DNA from: Sphingomonas paucimobilis NBRC 13935
Lineage (GTDB): Bacteria; Pseudomonadota; Alphaproteobacteria; Sphingomonadales; Sphingomonadaceae
Assembly (NCBI RefSeq): GCF_000739895.2
Contig: NZ_BBJS01000029.1
Span: 1 to 51,959, forward strand
Reading direction: 5' to 3'
DNA length: 51,959 nucleotides
The position numbers and the translations under genes were made by a program. Under the pieces are notes generated by a model that had not been told where the DNA came from, made no database searches, and saw only the letters and a list, made by a program, of their open reading frames with translations. Shown here piece after piece: positions 7,563 through 16,279 of the stretch (positions are counted from its first letter, which is position 1; each line of letters begins with the position of its first letter).

Positions 7563-8177
7563 TCAGGCGATCGCGCCGACCGGCCCCACGGGCGCTTCCT
7601 CCTCGCGCGAATAGGTCCCGGTCAGCACTCCGGCAGCCAGCACATGCCCCGCCATCGCGTCCAGCATCGCCCCGCGCCCCGGCGTCTCGCCGCCGATCTC
7701 AACCACCGCATCCAGCGCGAACAATTGGAAGACATAACGATGCTCGCCATGCCCGCGCGGCGGATCGGGCGGCAGCCAGCCCTCGCCCAGATAGGAATTG
7801 CGGCCGACATCGCCCTGCTCGGCCGAACCCGGGCCATCGGCGACGATCGCCCCCTCGGCCAATTCACCGGCCCGCGGCGGCAGGTTCCATAGGATCGCAT
7901 GGACCAATGGCTGCGGTGTCGGCGCGTCGGCATCCTCGACCAACAGCGCCAGCATCGCGGTGCCTGCCGGCGGGTCACTCCAGAAAAGCGGCGGGGACAC
8001 GCCTGCGCCATCGGCGGTAAATCGTTCGGGCAGGCGAGCCATGTCGCCAAAGGCCGGGCTGTTGAGCGACAGGCTAGCTGTTGGGACCAGATCGGCCCGG
8101 GTGATAGCCAGCGACTCGACGCCGGCGCGCCAGCCGCTCATCGCCTTGCCCAGCCAAGCGGGCAGATGTTCGAGCAT
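7563..8177 (-). CDS. YbhB/YbcL family PEBP-like protein
   Basis: This 204-residue protein belongs to the phosphatidylethanolamine-binding protein (Raf kinase inhibitor-like) family. It shows the ligand-pocket motifs VEDADAP and GHGEHRYVFQLFAL and the PPLFWSDPPAG region. Bacterial members have no established reaction; E. coli YbhB and YbcL are the nearest known relatives. There is no signal peptide; a short N-terminal extension (about 35 residues) precedes the domain. AAGGAGAGG ahead of the ATG at 8177 is a strong ribosome binding site. It follows the DUF1176 gene by 28 bases, so the two are probably co-transcribed. Confidence 0.88.
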   Translation of the reverse strand: MLEHLPAWLGKAMSGWRAGVESLAITRADLVPTASLSLNSPAFGDMARLPERFTADGAGVSPPLFWSDPPAGTAMLALLVEDADAPTPQPLVHAILWNLPPRAGELAEGAIVADGPGSAEQGDVGRNSYLGEGWLPPDPPRGHGEHRYVFQLFALDAVVEIGGETPGRGAMLDAMAGHVLAAGVLTGTYSREEEAPVGPVGAIA

Positions 8178-8205
8178 GATCCTCTCCTTGCCTGTATCTC
8201 AGCCT

Positions 8206-9237
8206 TTACCGGGTGCCGGCGGGCACAGCGCGGGCACGCCACACGCTCAGCGTATCGATCGCGCCGCGACATTCGGTCATCACCGCCGCGCTCAGCAGGC
8301 GGAAGCGCGTCCCGTCCCAGCCATATTGCGCCGCATCCCCACAATCGCCGAGCCCTCGCCCCTTGGCCCAGCTCGACAGACGGCCGTCAGGCGACCAGTC
8401 GGTGTTGACGAGCGTCTGGGGTTGGCCGGGCGGTTTGGGCTCGCCGAAGCGGAAGGCATAGTCGAAGGCGGCGGGGGTCAGCCGCTTGTCGCGCCAGATC
8501 AGCGGCTGGACCATGTAATTATAGGCCCCCGCGCCGCAGGACAGCAGGACCAGCGTCGCGCGCGCATCCAGTCGATATGCGTCGGCACTCACCGGACTGC
8601 CATCATCGGTCGCGCAGCCGAACTGGCGCCGTGCAGCGTTGATCGCGGCGCCGGGAATGGTCGGCGCCTTACCCGGCGGTGGCGTGACGATCCGCACCAC
8701 GGGCAAGGCAGGCGGCGTGCCGCGATAGGGACGTGCGCCCTTGGCCACCAGCGCCGTCTTCGTGCCCGCGCGCCGCTGACGATCGTCCATGTAGCGGAAG
8801 GCCGCCGCTGCGCCCCGCAGCGACAAGGGATGCGCGCTCGGGGTCAGGATCGCCGCCTTTCGCCCCCTCACCAGGGCGACAGCGAGTGCCTTGGCCGGTG
8901 CGCCGCGCCATGTCCCCTCGACCTGTCGGGCCAGGGGTGTGGAGGCGACGGCGCGGCCATCGATCCGGACCGTGGCCTGCGGCGCCTTGCCGGTCATGTC
9001 CGCCACCCGCACCGACAGCGCGCCATCCGCGTCGCGCCGCACCAGCAGGCCGGCATCCTGCAACATGCCGTCATCCGGCGACAGCGACGCGGCCTCGCAT
9101 CTCCCTCCATTGTCGCAGGCGACGATCCAGTCCTGGAAGAGCCTGGGCTTGACCGGCACGGGATCGCCCGGTGCGGCGGCGGTGGCGGCCGGCAAAGTGG
9201 CGACCAGGATCAGCGGAGCCAGGCGGTGTCGGATCAT
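8206..9237 (-). CDS. DUF1176 domain protein, exported
   Basis: The 343-residue protein has a signal peptide (MIRHRLAPLILVATLPAATA) and is therefore periplasmic or secreted. The mature part begins with FQDWIVACDNGGRCEAASL, typical of DUF1176. Several paired cysteines (GRCEA, FGCATDDG, LLSCGAG, GDCGDAAQY, TECRGAI) suggest disulfides. The function of DUF1176 is not known. It is the first gene of a probable two-gene unit with the PEBP-like protein and is divergent from the acyl-CoA dehydrogenase at 9317. Confidence 0.82.
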   Translation of the reverse strand: MIRHRLAPLILVATLPAATAAAPGDPVPVKPRLFQDWIVACDNGGRCEAASLSPDDGMLQDAGLLVRRDADGALSVRVADMTGKAPQATVRIDGRAVASTPLARQVEGTWRGAPAKALAVALVRGRKAAILTPSAHPLSLRGAAAAFRYMDDRQRRAGTKTALVAKGARPYRGTPPALPVVRIVTPPPGKAPTIPGAAINAARRQFGCATDDGSPVSADAYRLDARATLVLLSCGAGAYNYMVQPLIWRDKRLTPAAFDYAFRFGEPKPPGQPQTLVNTDWSPDGRLSSWAKGRGLGDCGDAAQYGWDGTRFRLLSAAVMTECRGAIDTLSVWRARAVPAGTR

Positions 9238-9316
9238 GTCCGATCAAACCCGTCTGCTGGCGGTCGCGTTCCGAAACGGATAGGGCGTCGGGCAAAGACA
9301 TAAGGAGAGTTTTGCG

Positions 9317-10186
9317 ATGAAGTCCGTAGGTGTGATCGGAGCCGGGCAGATGGGCGCCGGCATTGCGCAGGTGTCGGCGGCGGCGGGCTATGCGGTGAAA
9401 CTGGCCGACATCTCGGCCGAGCGCGCCGAGGCGGGCAAGGCGGGGATCGCCAAGGCACTCGACCGGCTGATCTCCAAGGAGAAGACGACTCGCGCCGATG
9501 CCGATGCGCTGCTCGCGCGGATCACGCCGGTGGGCAGCCTGTCGCCCATGAGCGATTGCGAACTGGTGATCGAGGCGGCGACCGAGCGTGAGACCATCAA
9601 GCGCGCGATCTTCGAGGAGGTCGGCAAGACCCTGTCCGACACCGCGATCCTGGCGACCAACACCTCGTCCATCCCGATCACCCGACTGGCCCAGGCCGCG
9701 CCCGATGCGGGGCGGTTCGTCGGCGTCCATTTCTTCAACCCCGTGCCGGTCATGGGGCTGATCGAGCTGATCCGCGGCCTCGCCACCTCGGACGAAACGG
9801 TCGCCAAGGTCGAGGCGTTCGCACAGGAACTGGGCAAGCGGGTCGTCCATGCCAATGACGCGCCGGGCTTCATCGTCAACCGCGTGCTGATGCCGATGAT
9901 CAACGAGGCGATCTTCGCGCTGGGCGAGGGCGTGGCAACGATTCCGGATATCGACGCAGCCTGCCAGCTGGGGTTGAACCATCCGATGGGGCCGCTGACC
10001 TTGGCGGATTTCATCGGGCTCGACACCTGTCTGGAAATCACCCGCGTGCTGTTCGAGGGGACGGGTGACCCCAAATTCCGCCCCGCCCCGCTGCTGATCA
10101 AATATGTCGAGGCGGGCTGGTATGGCCGCAAGAGCAAGCGGGGCTTTTACGATTATACCGGCGCGGAGCCCGTGCCGACGCGGTGA
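9317..10186 (+). CDS. hbd: 3-hydroxybutyryl-CoA / 3-hydroxyacyl-CoA dehydrogenase
   Basis: This NAD(P)-dependent enzyme interconverts 3-hydroxyacyl-CoA and 3-oxoacyl-CoA. The Rossmann motif GAGQMGAGIAQ is at residues 8-18. The catalytic region is seen in NTSSIPIT and VHFFNPVPVM (active-site histidine). The C-terminal dimerisation domain is complete (NHPMGPLTLADFIGLD, GRKSKRGFYDY). At 289 residues it is a stand-alone short-chain enzyme, without the hydratase domain of FadB. AAGGAGAG precedes the ATG. The likely roles are beta-oxidation or hydroxybutyrate metabolism; the direction is not shown by the sequence. Confidence 0.92.
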   Translation: MKSVGVIGAGQMGAGIAQVSAAAGYAVKLADISAERAEAGKAGIAKALDRLISKEKTTRADADALLARITPVGSLSPMSDCELVIEAATERETIKRAIFEEVGKTLSDTAILATNTSSIPITRLAQAAPDAGRFVGVHFFNPVPVMGLIELIRGLATSDETVAKVEAFAQELGKRVVHANDAPGFIVNRVLMPMINEAIFALGEGVATIPDIDAACQLGLNHPMGPLTLADFIGLDTCLEITRVLFEGTGDPKFRPAPLLIKYVEAGWYGRKSKRGFYDYTGAEPVPTR

Positions 10187-10191
10187 TTTGT

Positions 10192-10212
10192 TCCTCCCCG
10201 TACCGGGGAGGA
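10192..10212. repeat. Half copy of repeat family B
   Basis: A short perfect hairpin with arms TCCTCCCC and GGGGAGGA lies between the convergent dehydrogenase and porin genes and touches the porin stop codon. It may terminate transcription on either strand. Confidence 0.65.
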
Positions 10213-11529
10213 TCAAAACGCCCCGTGCACCCTTAGCGCGAACACCTCGGCCGGCCCGCGATCGCGGTTGTAGCCGGGATGTTCGATATATTGCGCATCC
10301 AGCGTGACCGCGAGCGAGCGGAACAGCGCTACGTCATAATAGGCCTCGGCAATCTCCTCCGCGCCCGCATGGGGCAGCTTGCCGTCGCCGACCAGCACAC
10401 CCAGGCCACCCGCCGCCAGATAGCGGCGATGCTCGGCCGAAATGCCATTGGCGACCAGTGCGAGCCCGACCCGGTCCTGCGCCCGGCCCCAGCCCTTGCC
10501 GGAGAGCGACCCGCCGATTTGCGCGGTCCGGTCGATATCGGTGAAGTCATAGGGCTCGATCGACCCGTCGCTGACCCCGACCCGCGCGAACAGGCCGAGC
10601 GTATCGGTCAGCGCCTGGTCCATGTTCATATAGCCGCCGATCCGCGTCATCCGTCGCCGGGTGAGCGAAGGATCGACCACGCCGCCCGTCGCGGCGGCCA
10701 GCGCCAGCGCCTCGTCGAAGCGGCTGAACTTGCCCCGGTTGCGGAAGATGCCGAAGCGCACCGATCCCGGCCGTCCGGCGACCTCATGGCAATGCTCGAT
10801 CTCGCCATCCATCTGATATTGGCCGAAACCATGCTCCAGCCGCTCGCCATTGGGAACGGTCGACAGGTTGAACAACCCGGCGCGCAGCGTCCAGTCACCG
10901 CGATAGACTTCGCCGGCGATGCCGGTGGTATAGCCCCAGGCGTCAGCGGCATAATCGAAGCTGCCGGTGTCGACGACCGCCCAATTGAGGAAGTCGCCGC
11001 GCGGGTCATGCGCATAAGGATTCGTGTCGAACACGTCGCCGACCCCGAATTTGCCGATGGTCAGCACGATCCGGTCGACGGGACGCGATCCGCCCAATTG
11101 GTTGGCGGTGCCGGCCACTCCCTCGCGCGCATCGCCGAGCGCGAATGTCTGGCGGAAAAAGGCGCGTTGCAGCCGGAAATAGGGCTCCGACCGGCCGACC
11201 TTATAGGCCTCGGCACTCGGGAAACCGGCGACGCCCAGCGTGTTGGACAGGCCGAAGCCCTGGTCGATCTCCGGATTCACCCACAGCTCGCCGCCATTCC
11301 AGGGGCGCGCGCCGAGATAGGCCGTGAGGTCGGTGGTTTCCTTGACCTGATGCGGGGTCAGGCTGTTGGGGCCGATATAGGGCGAGGTGAAACCGCCCAC
11401 GCCTTGCGCCACCAGCGTGGCCTGCGCGTGCAGGGCGACATCCTCCTGGCGCGGCAGGTCCTGCGCGGCGGCGGCGCGCGCGAAGAGCAACAGGCCGCAC
11501 AGCGCGGCCCGCGATACGATCCGGGTCAT
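10213..11529 (-). CDS. Carbohydrate-selective porin (OprB-like)
   Basis: The product is a 438-residue outer-membrane beta-barrel of the OprB type. A signal peptide (MTRIVSRAALCGLLLFARAAAA) precedes a mature domain with alternating aromatic strands. Family-like stretches include LGARPWNGGELWVNPEIDQG, LTIGKFGVGDVFDTN and YNRDRGP, and the protein ends in phenylalanine, as outer-membrane barrels do. I chose the ATG at 11529 because it restores the signal peptide; the longer frame to 11640 overlaps the small gene upstream. That small gene ends 25 bases before this start, so they are probably one operon. The substrate is not predictable. Confidence 0.85.
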   Translation of the reverse strand: MTRIVSRAALCGLLLFARAAAAQDLPRQEDVALHAQATLVAQGVGGFTSPYIGPNSLTPHQVKETTDLTAYLGARPWNGGELWVNPEIDQGFGLSNTLGVAGFPSAEAYKVGRSEPYFRLQRAFFRQTFALGDAREGVAGTANQLGGSRPVDRIVLTIGKFGVGDVFDTNPYAHDPRGDFLNWAVVDTGSFDYAADAWGYTTGIAGEVYRGDWTLRAGLFNLSTVPNGERLEHGFGQYQMDGEIEHCHEVAGRPGSVRFGIFRNRGKFSRFDEALALAAATGGVVDPSLTRRRMTRIGGYMNMDQALTDTLGLFARVGVSDGSIEPYDFTDIDRTAQIGGSLSGKGWGRAQDRVGLALVANGISAEHRRYLAAGGLGVLVGDGKLPHAGAEEIAEAYYDVALFRSLAVTLDAQYIEHPGYNRDRGPAEVFALRVHGAF

Positions 11530-11554
11530 GAAGGGATTCCTTGAGAGCGGGCGG

Positions 11555-11701
11555 TCAGGCCGAGGGGCTGGTCCGGCGAATCGCCTGGGGCCGGGTGGAC
11601 GCGACGGCGCGGAGCAACCGCGCGCGCTCAAGGGGAACACTGGCCATCACGGTGGCGAGCGACTGGGCGCGGACATGCGCGCGGAACATCTTACGGGTCA
11701 T
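11555..11701 (-). CDS. Small basic protein, 48 residues, upstream of porin
   Basis: The frame begins MTRKMFRAHVRAQSLATVMA and ends IRRTSPSA. It is rich in arginine, with a possible amphipathic helix and no membrane segment. GAAGGAGGT lies 5 bases ahead of the ATG at 11701, a near-perfect ribosome binding site, which is the main reason to believe it is translated. It ends 25 bases before the porin start. I do not recognise the family. It may be a small regulator or a leader peptide whose translation influences the porin. Confidence 0.6.
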   Translation of the reverse strand: MTRKMFRAHVRAQSLATVMASVPLERARLLRAVASTRPQAIRRTSPSA

Positions 11702-11960
11702 GGCAGACCTCCTTCGGGTTCGTGTGGTCGAGCCCGGCGGAAGGTCGGCGACAAACGGCTTTAGCGGGCCGACATCGTCGACCCCGTCAGGCCCGTCAAA
11801 CGGCTGGCGAGCAAGTGGACGCGGGTGCGTCTACTGTCCTCGTCGCCGGACAAGGGACTAGATCGGGGCATTTTGATCCTATGTGCAGGCCGGCCACGAT
11901 TGCAGCCGACAGGGCGCGCCATAACGCCCTCTCGTACAGAGGATCAACCCCGAATGGCGA
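11702..11960. other. Intergenic region upstream of the porin operon
   Basis: These 259 bases lie between the nupC stop and the 48-residue gene, both on the minus strand. A hairpin AGGGCG/CGCCCT (11911-11930) could end nupC transcription. The promoter for the small gene and porin should lie here. No convincing open frame was found. Confidence 0.35.
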
Positions 11961-13220
11961 TCAGGCGATCAGCAACCCCGCCAGCGCCGCCGACATCAGG
12001 TTGGCGAGACTGCCCGCGATCAGCGCGCGGATGCCGAGCCGGGCGATGGTCGGCCGCTGGTTGGGGGCGAGACTCCCCGTCACCGCCATCTGGATCGCGA
12101 TCGAGGAGAAATTGGCGAAGCCGCACAAAGCGAAGGTCACGACCGCGACGGTACGCGGCGAAAGCTGTGCCGCCTGCTTGCCCAGATCGATATAGGCGAC
12201 GAACTCGTTGAGCACGATCTTCTCGCCGAACAGACCGCCGGCGATCCCCGCCTCGTTCCACGGCACGTTGAGCAGCGCCATGATCGGCTGGAACACATAG
12301 CCGAGCAACGCCTGGAAGCTGAGCCCTGGAATGCCGACCAGATTGCCCAATCCGCCGAGCAACCCGTTGGCCAGTGCGACCAGCGCGACGAAGGCCAGCA
12401 CCATCGCACCGACCGCGACGGCCAGCTTCACACCGGTCTGCGCGCCCTGCGCGGCCGCCATGATGATGTTGGCGGGCTTTTCCTCGTCATGGGTGGCCTC
12501 GGCCAGCGCGATCTTCTCGTCCTCGATCACGTCACCCAGCGGCAATTGCCCGGCCGGCGGCTCGATCCGGTCGGGCATTATGATCTTGGCCATCAATATG
12601 CCGCCGGGCGCCGCCATGAAGCTGGCCGCCAGCAGATATTCGATCGAGATGCCCATCGAGGCATAGGCGGCGAGGATCGTCCCCGCCACGCCCGCCATGC
12701 CGCTGGTCATCACCGTGAAGAGCTGCGGTGGCGAGAGCCCTGCCAGATAGGGGCGGATGACGAGCGGCGATTCGGATTGGCCGACGAACACATTGGCCGC
12801 CGCGCAGAGCGATTCGACCTTCGACACACCGATCACCTTCTCGATCGCGCCGCCCAGCCAGCGCACGACGAGCTGCATGATCCCCAGATAATAGAGGATC
12901 GAGACGAGCGCGGCGAAGAAGATGATGACCGGCAGCGCCTGGATCGCGAAGTTGCGGCCCAGCGGATCGGAGGCCAGCGCGCCGAACAGGAACTTGGTCC
13001 CCTCATTGGCATAGCCGAGCAGGCCCGCAACCCCGGCCGACAAGGTCTGAAGCACCTTCTTGCCCCAGGGGACATAGAGGACGAGGACGGCGATCCCCGC
13101 CTGCAACGCAAAGGCCGCACCGACGACACGCGGGCGGATGGCACGGCGATCGGTGGACAGGGCGACTGCGATCGCCAGGATGACAAGGATGCCGGCGATA
13201 CCGATGGCAAAACGATTCAT
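11961..13220 (-). CDS. nupC: Concentrative nucleoside transporter (CNT/NupC family)
   Basis: The 419-residue integral membrane protein imports nucleosides by symport with H+ or Na+. Family hallmarks include [16 protein letters not shown], the long [15 protein letters not shown] segment, [14 protein letters not shown], and the C-terminal EFVAYIDLG and [12 protein letters not shown]. The number and order of hydrophobic segments are normal for the family. The ATG is at 13220. It lies on the same strand as mgtE, with a 159-base gap containing a repeat hairpin, so it probably has its own promoter. Ion coupling and substrate range cannot be read from the sequence. Confidence 0.93.
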   Translation of the reverse strand: MNRFAIGIAGILVILAIAVALSTDRRAIRPRVVGAAFALQAGIAVLVLYVPWGKKVLQTLSAGVAGLLGYANEGTKFLFGALASDPLGRNFAIQALPVIIFFAALVSILYYLGIMQLVVRWLGGAIEKVIGVSKVESLCAAANVFVGQSESPLVIRPYLAGLSPPQLFTVMTSGMAGVAGTILAAYASMGISIEYLLAASFMAAPGGILMAKIIMPDRIEPPAGQLPLGDVIEDEKIALAEATHDEEKPANIIMAAAQGAQTGVKLAVAVGAMVLAFVALVALANGLLGGLGNLVGIPGLSFQALLGYVFQPIMALLNVPWNEAGIAGGLFGEKIVLNEFVAYIDLGKQAAQLSPRTVAVVTFALCGFANFSSIAIQMAVTGSLAPNQRPTIARLGIRALIAGSLANLMSAALAGLLIA

Positions 13221-13265
13221 GCGCGCTGCTTAACTATCCGCGTTACGGGTGGAGACATGACGCGG

Positions 13266-13284
13266 CCCCCCGGCTGCGCGGGGG
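13266..13284 (-). other. GC-rich hairpin in nupC leader
   Basis: A CCCCC/GGGGG stem with a short loop lies about 50 bases upstream of the nupC ATG. It could affect leader structure. I do not match it to a known riboswitch. Confidence 0.25.
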
Positions 13285-13345
13285 TGCATCATAAGCATGG
13301 CGCGGGGCGACCGCTATAGTTTTGATTGGGTGATGGAATCGCGGG

Positions 13346-13376
13346 AAAAAATCCTCCCTTGCAAGGGGAGGAATTT
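13346..13376. repeat. Half copy of repeat family B after mgtE
   Basis: AAAAAA precedes a TCCTCCC / GGGGAGGA hairpin and then AATTT. It lies just past the mgtE stop codon; on the minus strand it reads as a stem followed by T bases, so it probably terminates mgtE. Confidence 0.65.
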
Positions 13377-13379
13377 ATG

Positions 13380-14807
13380 TCACCCCGTCAGCCCCGATGC
13401 GGTCGCCAGTCCCAGAAACGCCAGGAAGCCGATCGAATCGGTCGTCATCGTCACGAACACCGACGAGGCCACCGCCGGGTCGGCATCGAGCCGATCGAGC
13501 GTCACCGGCACCAACACGCCCGCCAGCCCCGCGACGAGGATATTGGTCATCATCGCCGCCGCGATCACCAGCCCCAGCGCGGGGTTGGCGAAAACCAGGC
13601 TGACCCCCAGTCCGATCACCACGGCGACGGTCGCGCCATTCATCATCGCCACGCGAATCTCGCGCATGATCGCGCGCGCCGTATTGGACCGGGTCAACTG
13701 GTTGGTTGCCAGCGCGCGCACCGTCACCGCCAGCGTCTGCGTCCCCGCATTGCCGCCCACGCCCGCGACGATCGGCATCAGCGTGGCGAGCGCCACCATC
13801 CGCGCGATCGTCCCCTCGAACGCGGCGATCACCGACGAGGCGACCATCGCGGTGACAAGATTGGCGATCAGCCAGCGGACGCGGCTCTTGTAGCTGTCGA
13901 AGACCGGCTCGTTGATGTCGCCCTCGCCCGCGCCCGACAGGCGCAGCACGTCCTCGCCCGCCTCCTGCTGGATAATGTGAACGATGTCGTCGACGGTGAT
14001 CATACCAACCAGCCGCCCGCTGGCATCGACCACGGCGGCCGAGATCAGCGCATATTTCTGGAAGCGCAGCGCCACCTCTTCCTGATCCATATCGACCGGG
14101 ATCAGCGTCTGTTCGCGCTTCATCACGTCGCCGATCGCGATTCCGCCCGGCGCGCGCAGGATCCAAGACAACTGACAGGTGCCGATCGGCCGGTGGCCCG
14201 GATCGACGACGAAGATTTCCCAGAAGTCGGTGGTCAATTCCTCGTCGCCGCGCAGGAACTCGATCGTCTCGGCCACCGTCCAATGTTCGGGCACCGCGAT
14301 CAGCTCGCGCTGCATCAGGCGGCCGGCGGACTCCTCGGGGAAGGACAAAGCCTCCTCGATCGCGGCGCGGTCATCGGGGTCGAGCGCGCGCAGCACCGCG
14401 CGTTGCTCGTCCTCGTCCATGTCCTCGATGATCGCCACCGCATCGTCGGTGTCGAGTTCGGAGGCGATGTCGGCGACTTCATGCGGTTCGAGCGCTTGGA
14501 TCAGCTGCTCGCGCACATAGTCGTTCATCTCGGCGAACACGTCGCCGTTCAGCAGGTCCGCGACCGCGCGCGCGAGGTTGACGCGCTCCTCGTCCCCCAC
14601 CAGCTCGAACAGGTCGGCGATGTCGGCGGGGTGCAGCGGCTCGACCAGCGCGCGGGCGCCTTCGTCGTCACCCGCCTCCAGCGCATCGAGGACCGCCGTC
14701 ACATATTCGGGCTTCAGCCGGTCGTCCTCGTCGAGTTGCGTCTCGGGTGGCAGGGCCTCGGCTTCGAGTTCGGGGAGTTCGGTGTCGCTGATCTCGGCCT
14801 CCCGCAA
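13380..14807 (-). CDS. mgtE: Magnesium transporter MgtE
   Basis: MgtE is a dimeric Mg2+ channel gated by cytosolic Mg2+. The 475-residue protein has the acidic N domain (LHPADIADLFELV), a CBS pair (about 150-280, with LVGMITVDDIVHII), a connecting helix and five membrane helices containing VGGNAGTQT, part of the pore region. The start is a TTG at 14807: an in-frame stop lies eight codons upstream and no ATG occurs before the conserved N domain. It is divergent from the cyclophilin gene. An M-box riboswitch was not recognised in the 101-base leader region. Confidence 0.93.
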   Translation of the reverse strand: MREAEISDTELPELEAEALPPETQLDEDDRLKPEYVTAVLDALEAGDDEGARALVEPLHPADIADLFELVGDEERVNLARAVADLLNGDVFAEMNDYVREQLIQALEPHEVADIASELDTDDAVAIIEDMDEDEQRAVLRALDPDDRAAIEEALSFPEESAGRLMQRELIAVPEHWTVAETIEFLRGDEELTTDFWEIFVVDPGHRPIGTCQLSWILRAPGGIAIGDVMKREQTLIPVDMDQEEVALRFQKYALISAAVVDASGRLVGMITVDDIVHIIQQEAGEDVLRLSGAGEGDINEPVFDSYKSRVRWLIANLVTAMVASSVIAAFEGTIARMVALATLMPIVAGVGGNAGTQTLAVTVRALATNQLTRSNTARAIMREIRVAMMNGATVAVVIGLGVSLVFANPALGLVIAAAMMTNILVAGLAGVLVPVTLDRLDADPAVASSVFVTMTTDSIGFLAFLGLATASGLTG

Positions 14808-14908
14808 TGGAACATGAACGCGATGTCACGCCTCTATCCCGAGGCGCCTGCATTTGCCAGCGGGCACGGGAATGCCTACCTGCGGCACATCAACCAAGGA
14901 AGACCCTT

Positions 14909-15364
14909 ATGGCCGAGACTTTTTCCAAGCTGACCCTGACGCTCGACAGCGGCGATGTCGTCATCACCCTGCGTCCCGACCTGGCGCCCGAGCATGTCGC
15001 GCGCATCGGCGGGCTTGCCAATGAAGGCTTTTACGACGGCGTCGTGTTCCACCGCGTGATTCCCGGTTTCATGGCGCAGGGCGGCGATCCCACCGGCACC
15101 GGCATGTCGGGTTCGGACAAGCCCAATTTGAAGCAGGAATTCAACGCCGAGCCGCATGTGCGCGGCACCTGCTCGATGGCGCGGACCAACGATCCGAACT
15201 CGGCCAATTCGCAGTTCTTCATCTGCTTCGACGACGCGCGCTTCCTCGACCGTCAGTACACGGTGTGGGGCCAGGTCGAGAGCGGCATGGAGCATGTCGA
15301 CGCGCTTCCCAAGGGCGAGCCCCCCCGCAATCCGGGCAAGATCATCAAGGCGACTGCGGAGTAA
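14909..15364 (+). CDS. Peptidyl-prolyl cis-trans isomerase (cyclophilin)
   Basis: This is a 151-residue single-domain cyclophilin that speeds proline isomerisation during protein folding. Active-site motifs are FHRVIPGFMAQGGD (residues 48-61) and SANSQFFICFDD. There is no signal peptide, so it acts in the cytoplasm. The ATG at 14909 has AAGGAAG upstream; the open frame extends to 14807 but that part has no family support. Another cyclophilin gene often sits next to this one in related genomes; here a strong terminator follows. Confidence 0.92.
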   Translation: MAETFSKLTLTLDSGDVVITLRPDLAPEHVARIGGLANEGFYDGVVFHRVIPGFMAQGGDPTGTGMSGSDKPNLKQEFNAEPHVRGTCSMARTNDPNSANSQFFICFDDARFLDRQYTVWGQVESGMEHVDALPKGEPPRNPGKIIKATAE

Positions 15365-15386
15365 TCTTCGCGCGCCGGATGGAATG

Positions 15387-15415
15387 GGGGAGTCTCGAAA
15401 GAGGCTCCCCTTTTT
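15387..15415 (+). terminator. Rho-independent terminator
   Basis: GGGGAG-t-CTC / GAG-g-CTCCCC stem with a GAAA tetraloop and a following TTTTT. It follows the cyclophilin gene and lies 28 bases beyond the convergent crotonase gene stop. Confidence 0.9.
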
Positions 15416-15443
15416 CATGTCCGCCCGTCATGACGAACATGGG

Positions 15444-16229
15444 TCAGGCGTCGCGGAACGCCGGTCGCCGCCGCTCCATATTCGCCCGCACCGCTTCTCG
15501 GTGGTTCGCACCCTGCATCAGCGCCACCTGCTCGGCGCTTTCCATCGCCAGCATCGCCGCCGATTCGGTGGTCGCCATCGTGCCGAACAGCCGCTTGGCG
15601 CTGCGCACCGCATCGGGGCTGCGTTCGGCGATCTTACCGGCCAAAGCCAGGGCCTCGCCGCGCGGATCCTCGCTCAGCCGCGTGACGAACCCCGCCGCCA
15701 GCGCCTCGGCCGCATCGAACTCGCGCGCGGTATAGATCCACTCGCGCAAGGCATCCTCGCGCACGCCGCGCCACAGCGCAAAGCCGCCCATGTCGGGGAC
15801 GATTCCCCAATGCACCTCGCGGATCGCGAAGCGGGTCGCCGGATGCGCGATCCGGATGTCCGCGCCGCCCATGATCTGCGTCCCCCCGCCGAACGCCACG
15901 CCGTGAACCGCCGCGATCACGGGCACCGGCAAGGTCTGCCAGCCCCAGGCCACCTGCTGCACGAGGTTCGCCGGGCCATGGGTCCGCGCCGACAGGTCCA
16001 GCCCCGCCAGATCGCCCCCCGCCATCGCCGCCATGTCGAGACCGGAGCAGAAGCCGTCCCCCTTCCCCGACAGCACCACCGCGCGCAGATCGGGCCGGTC
16101 CGACAGCGTGGCGATCGCCTCCGCCAGCGCATCGAACATGGCGCGATCGATCGCGTTCAGCTTCTCCCCGCGCGCCAGCCGGACATCGGCGACGCCGTCC
16201 GTCACCTCGATCGTCACCCGGTCCTGCAT
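15444..16229 (-). CDS. Crotonase family protein (atypical active site)
   Basis: The 261-residue protein has the crotonase fold: oxyanion-hole segments GKGDGFCSGLDM and HGVAFGGGTQIM, and a C-terminal helical region. The glutamate of classical enoyl-CoA hydratases in the GGG-x-E position is replaced (GGGTQ). The second site reads REVHWGIVPDMGG, with an aspartate where dienoyl-CoA isomerases have one (EV..GL..D.G). It may therefore be an isomerase or another crotonase rather than a hydratase. AAAAGGAGAG precedes the ATG at 16229. It is divergent from two thioesterase genes, which fits CoA-ester metabolism. Confidence 0.85.
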   Translation of the reverse strand: MQDRVTIEVTDGVADVRLARGEKLNAIDRAMFDALAEAIATLSDRPDLRAVVLSGKGDGFCSGLDMAAMAGGDLAGLDLSARTHGPANLVQQVAWGWQTLPVPVIAAVHGVAFGGGTQIMGGADIRIAHPATRFAIREVHWGIVPDMGGFALWRGVREDALREWIYTAREFDAAEALAAGFVTRLSEDPRGEALALAGKIAERSPDAVRSAKRLFGTMATTESAAMLAMESAEQVALMQGANHREAVRANMERRRPAFRDA

Positions 16230-16279
16230 CGCTCTCTCCTTTTGCGCTGGGGCATGCCCCCGGTGTAGACCATGGGCTT

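Noticed and set aside
7798..9303. Plus-strand open frame of 501 codons
   Set aside because: Antisense to the PEBP-like and DUF1176 genes, which have signal peptide, motifs and ribosome binding sites.
13326..14933. Plus-strand open frame of 535 codons
   Set aside because: Antisense to mgtE; no family similarity and low-complexity acidic/basic content.
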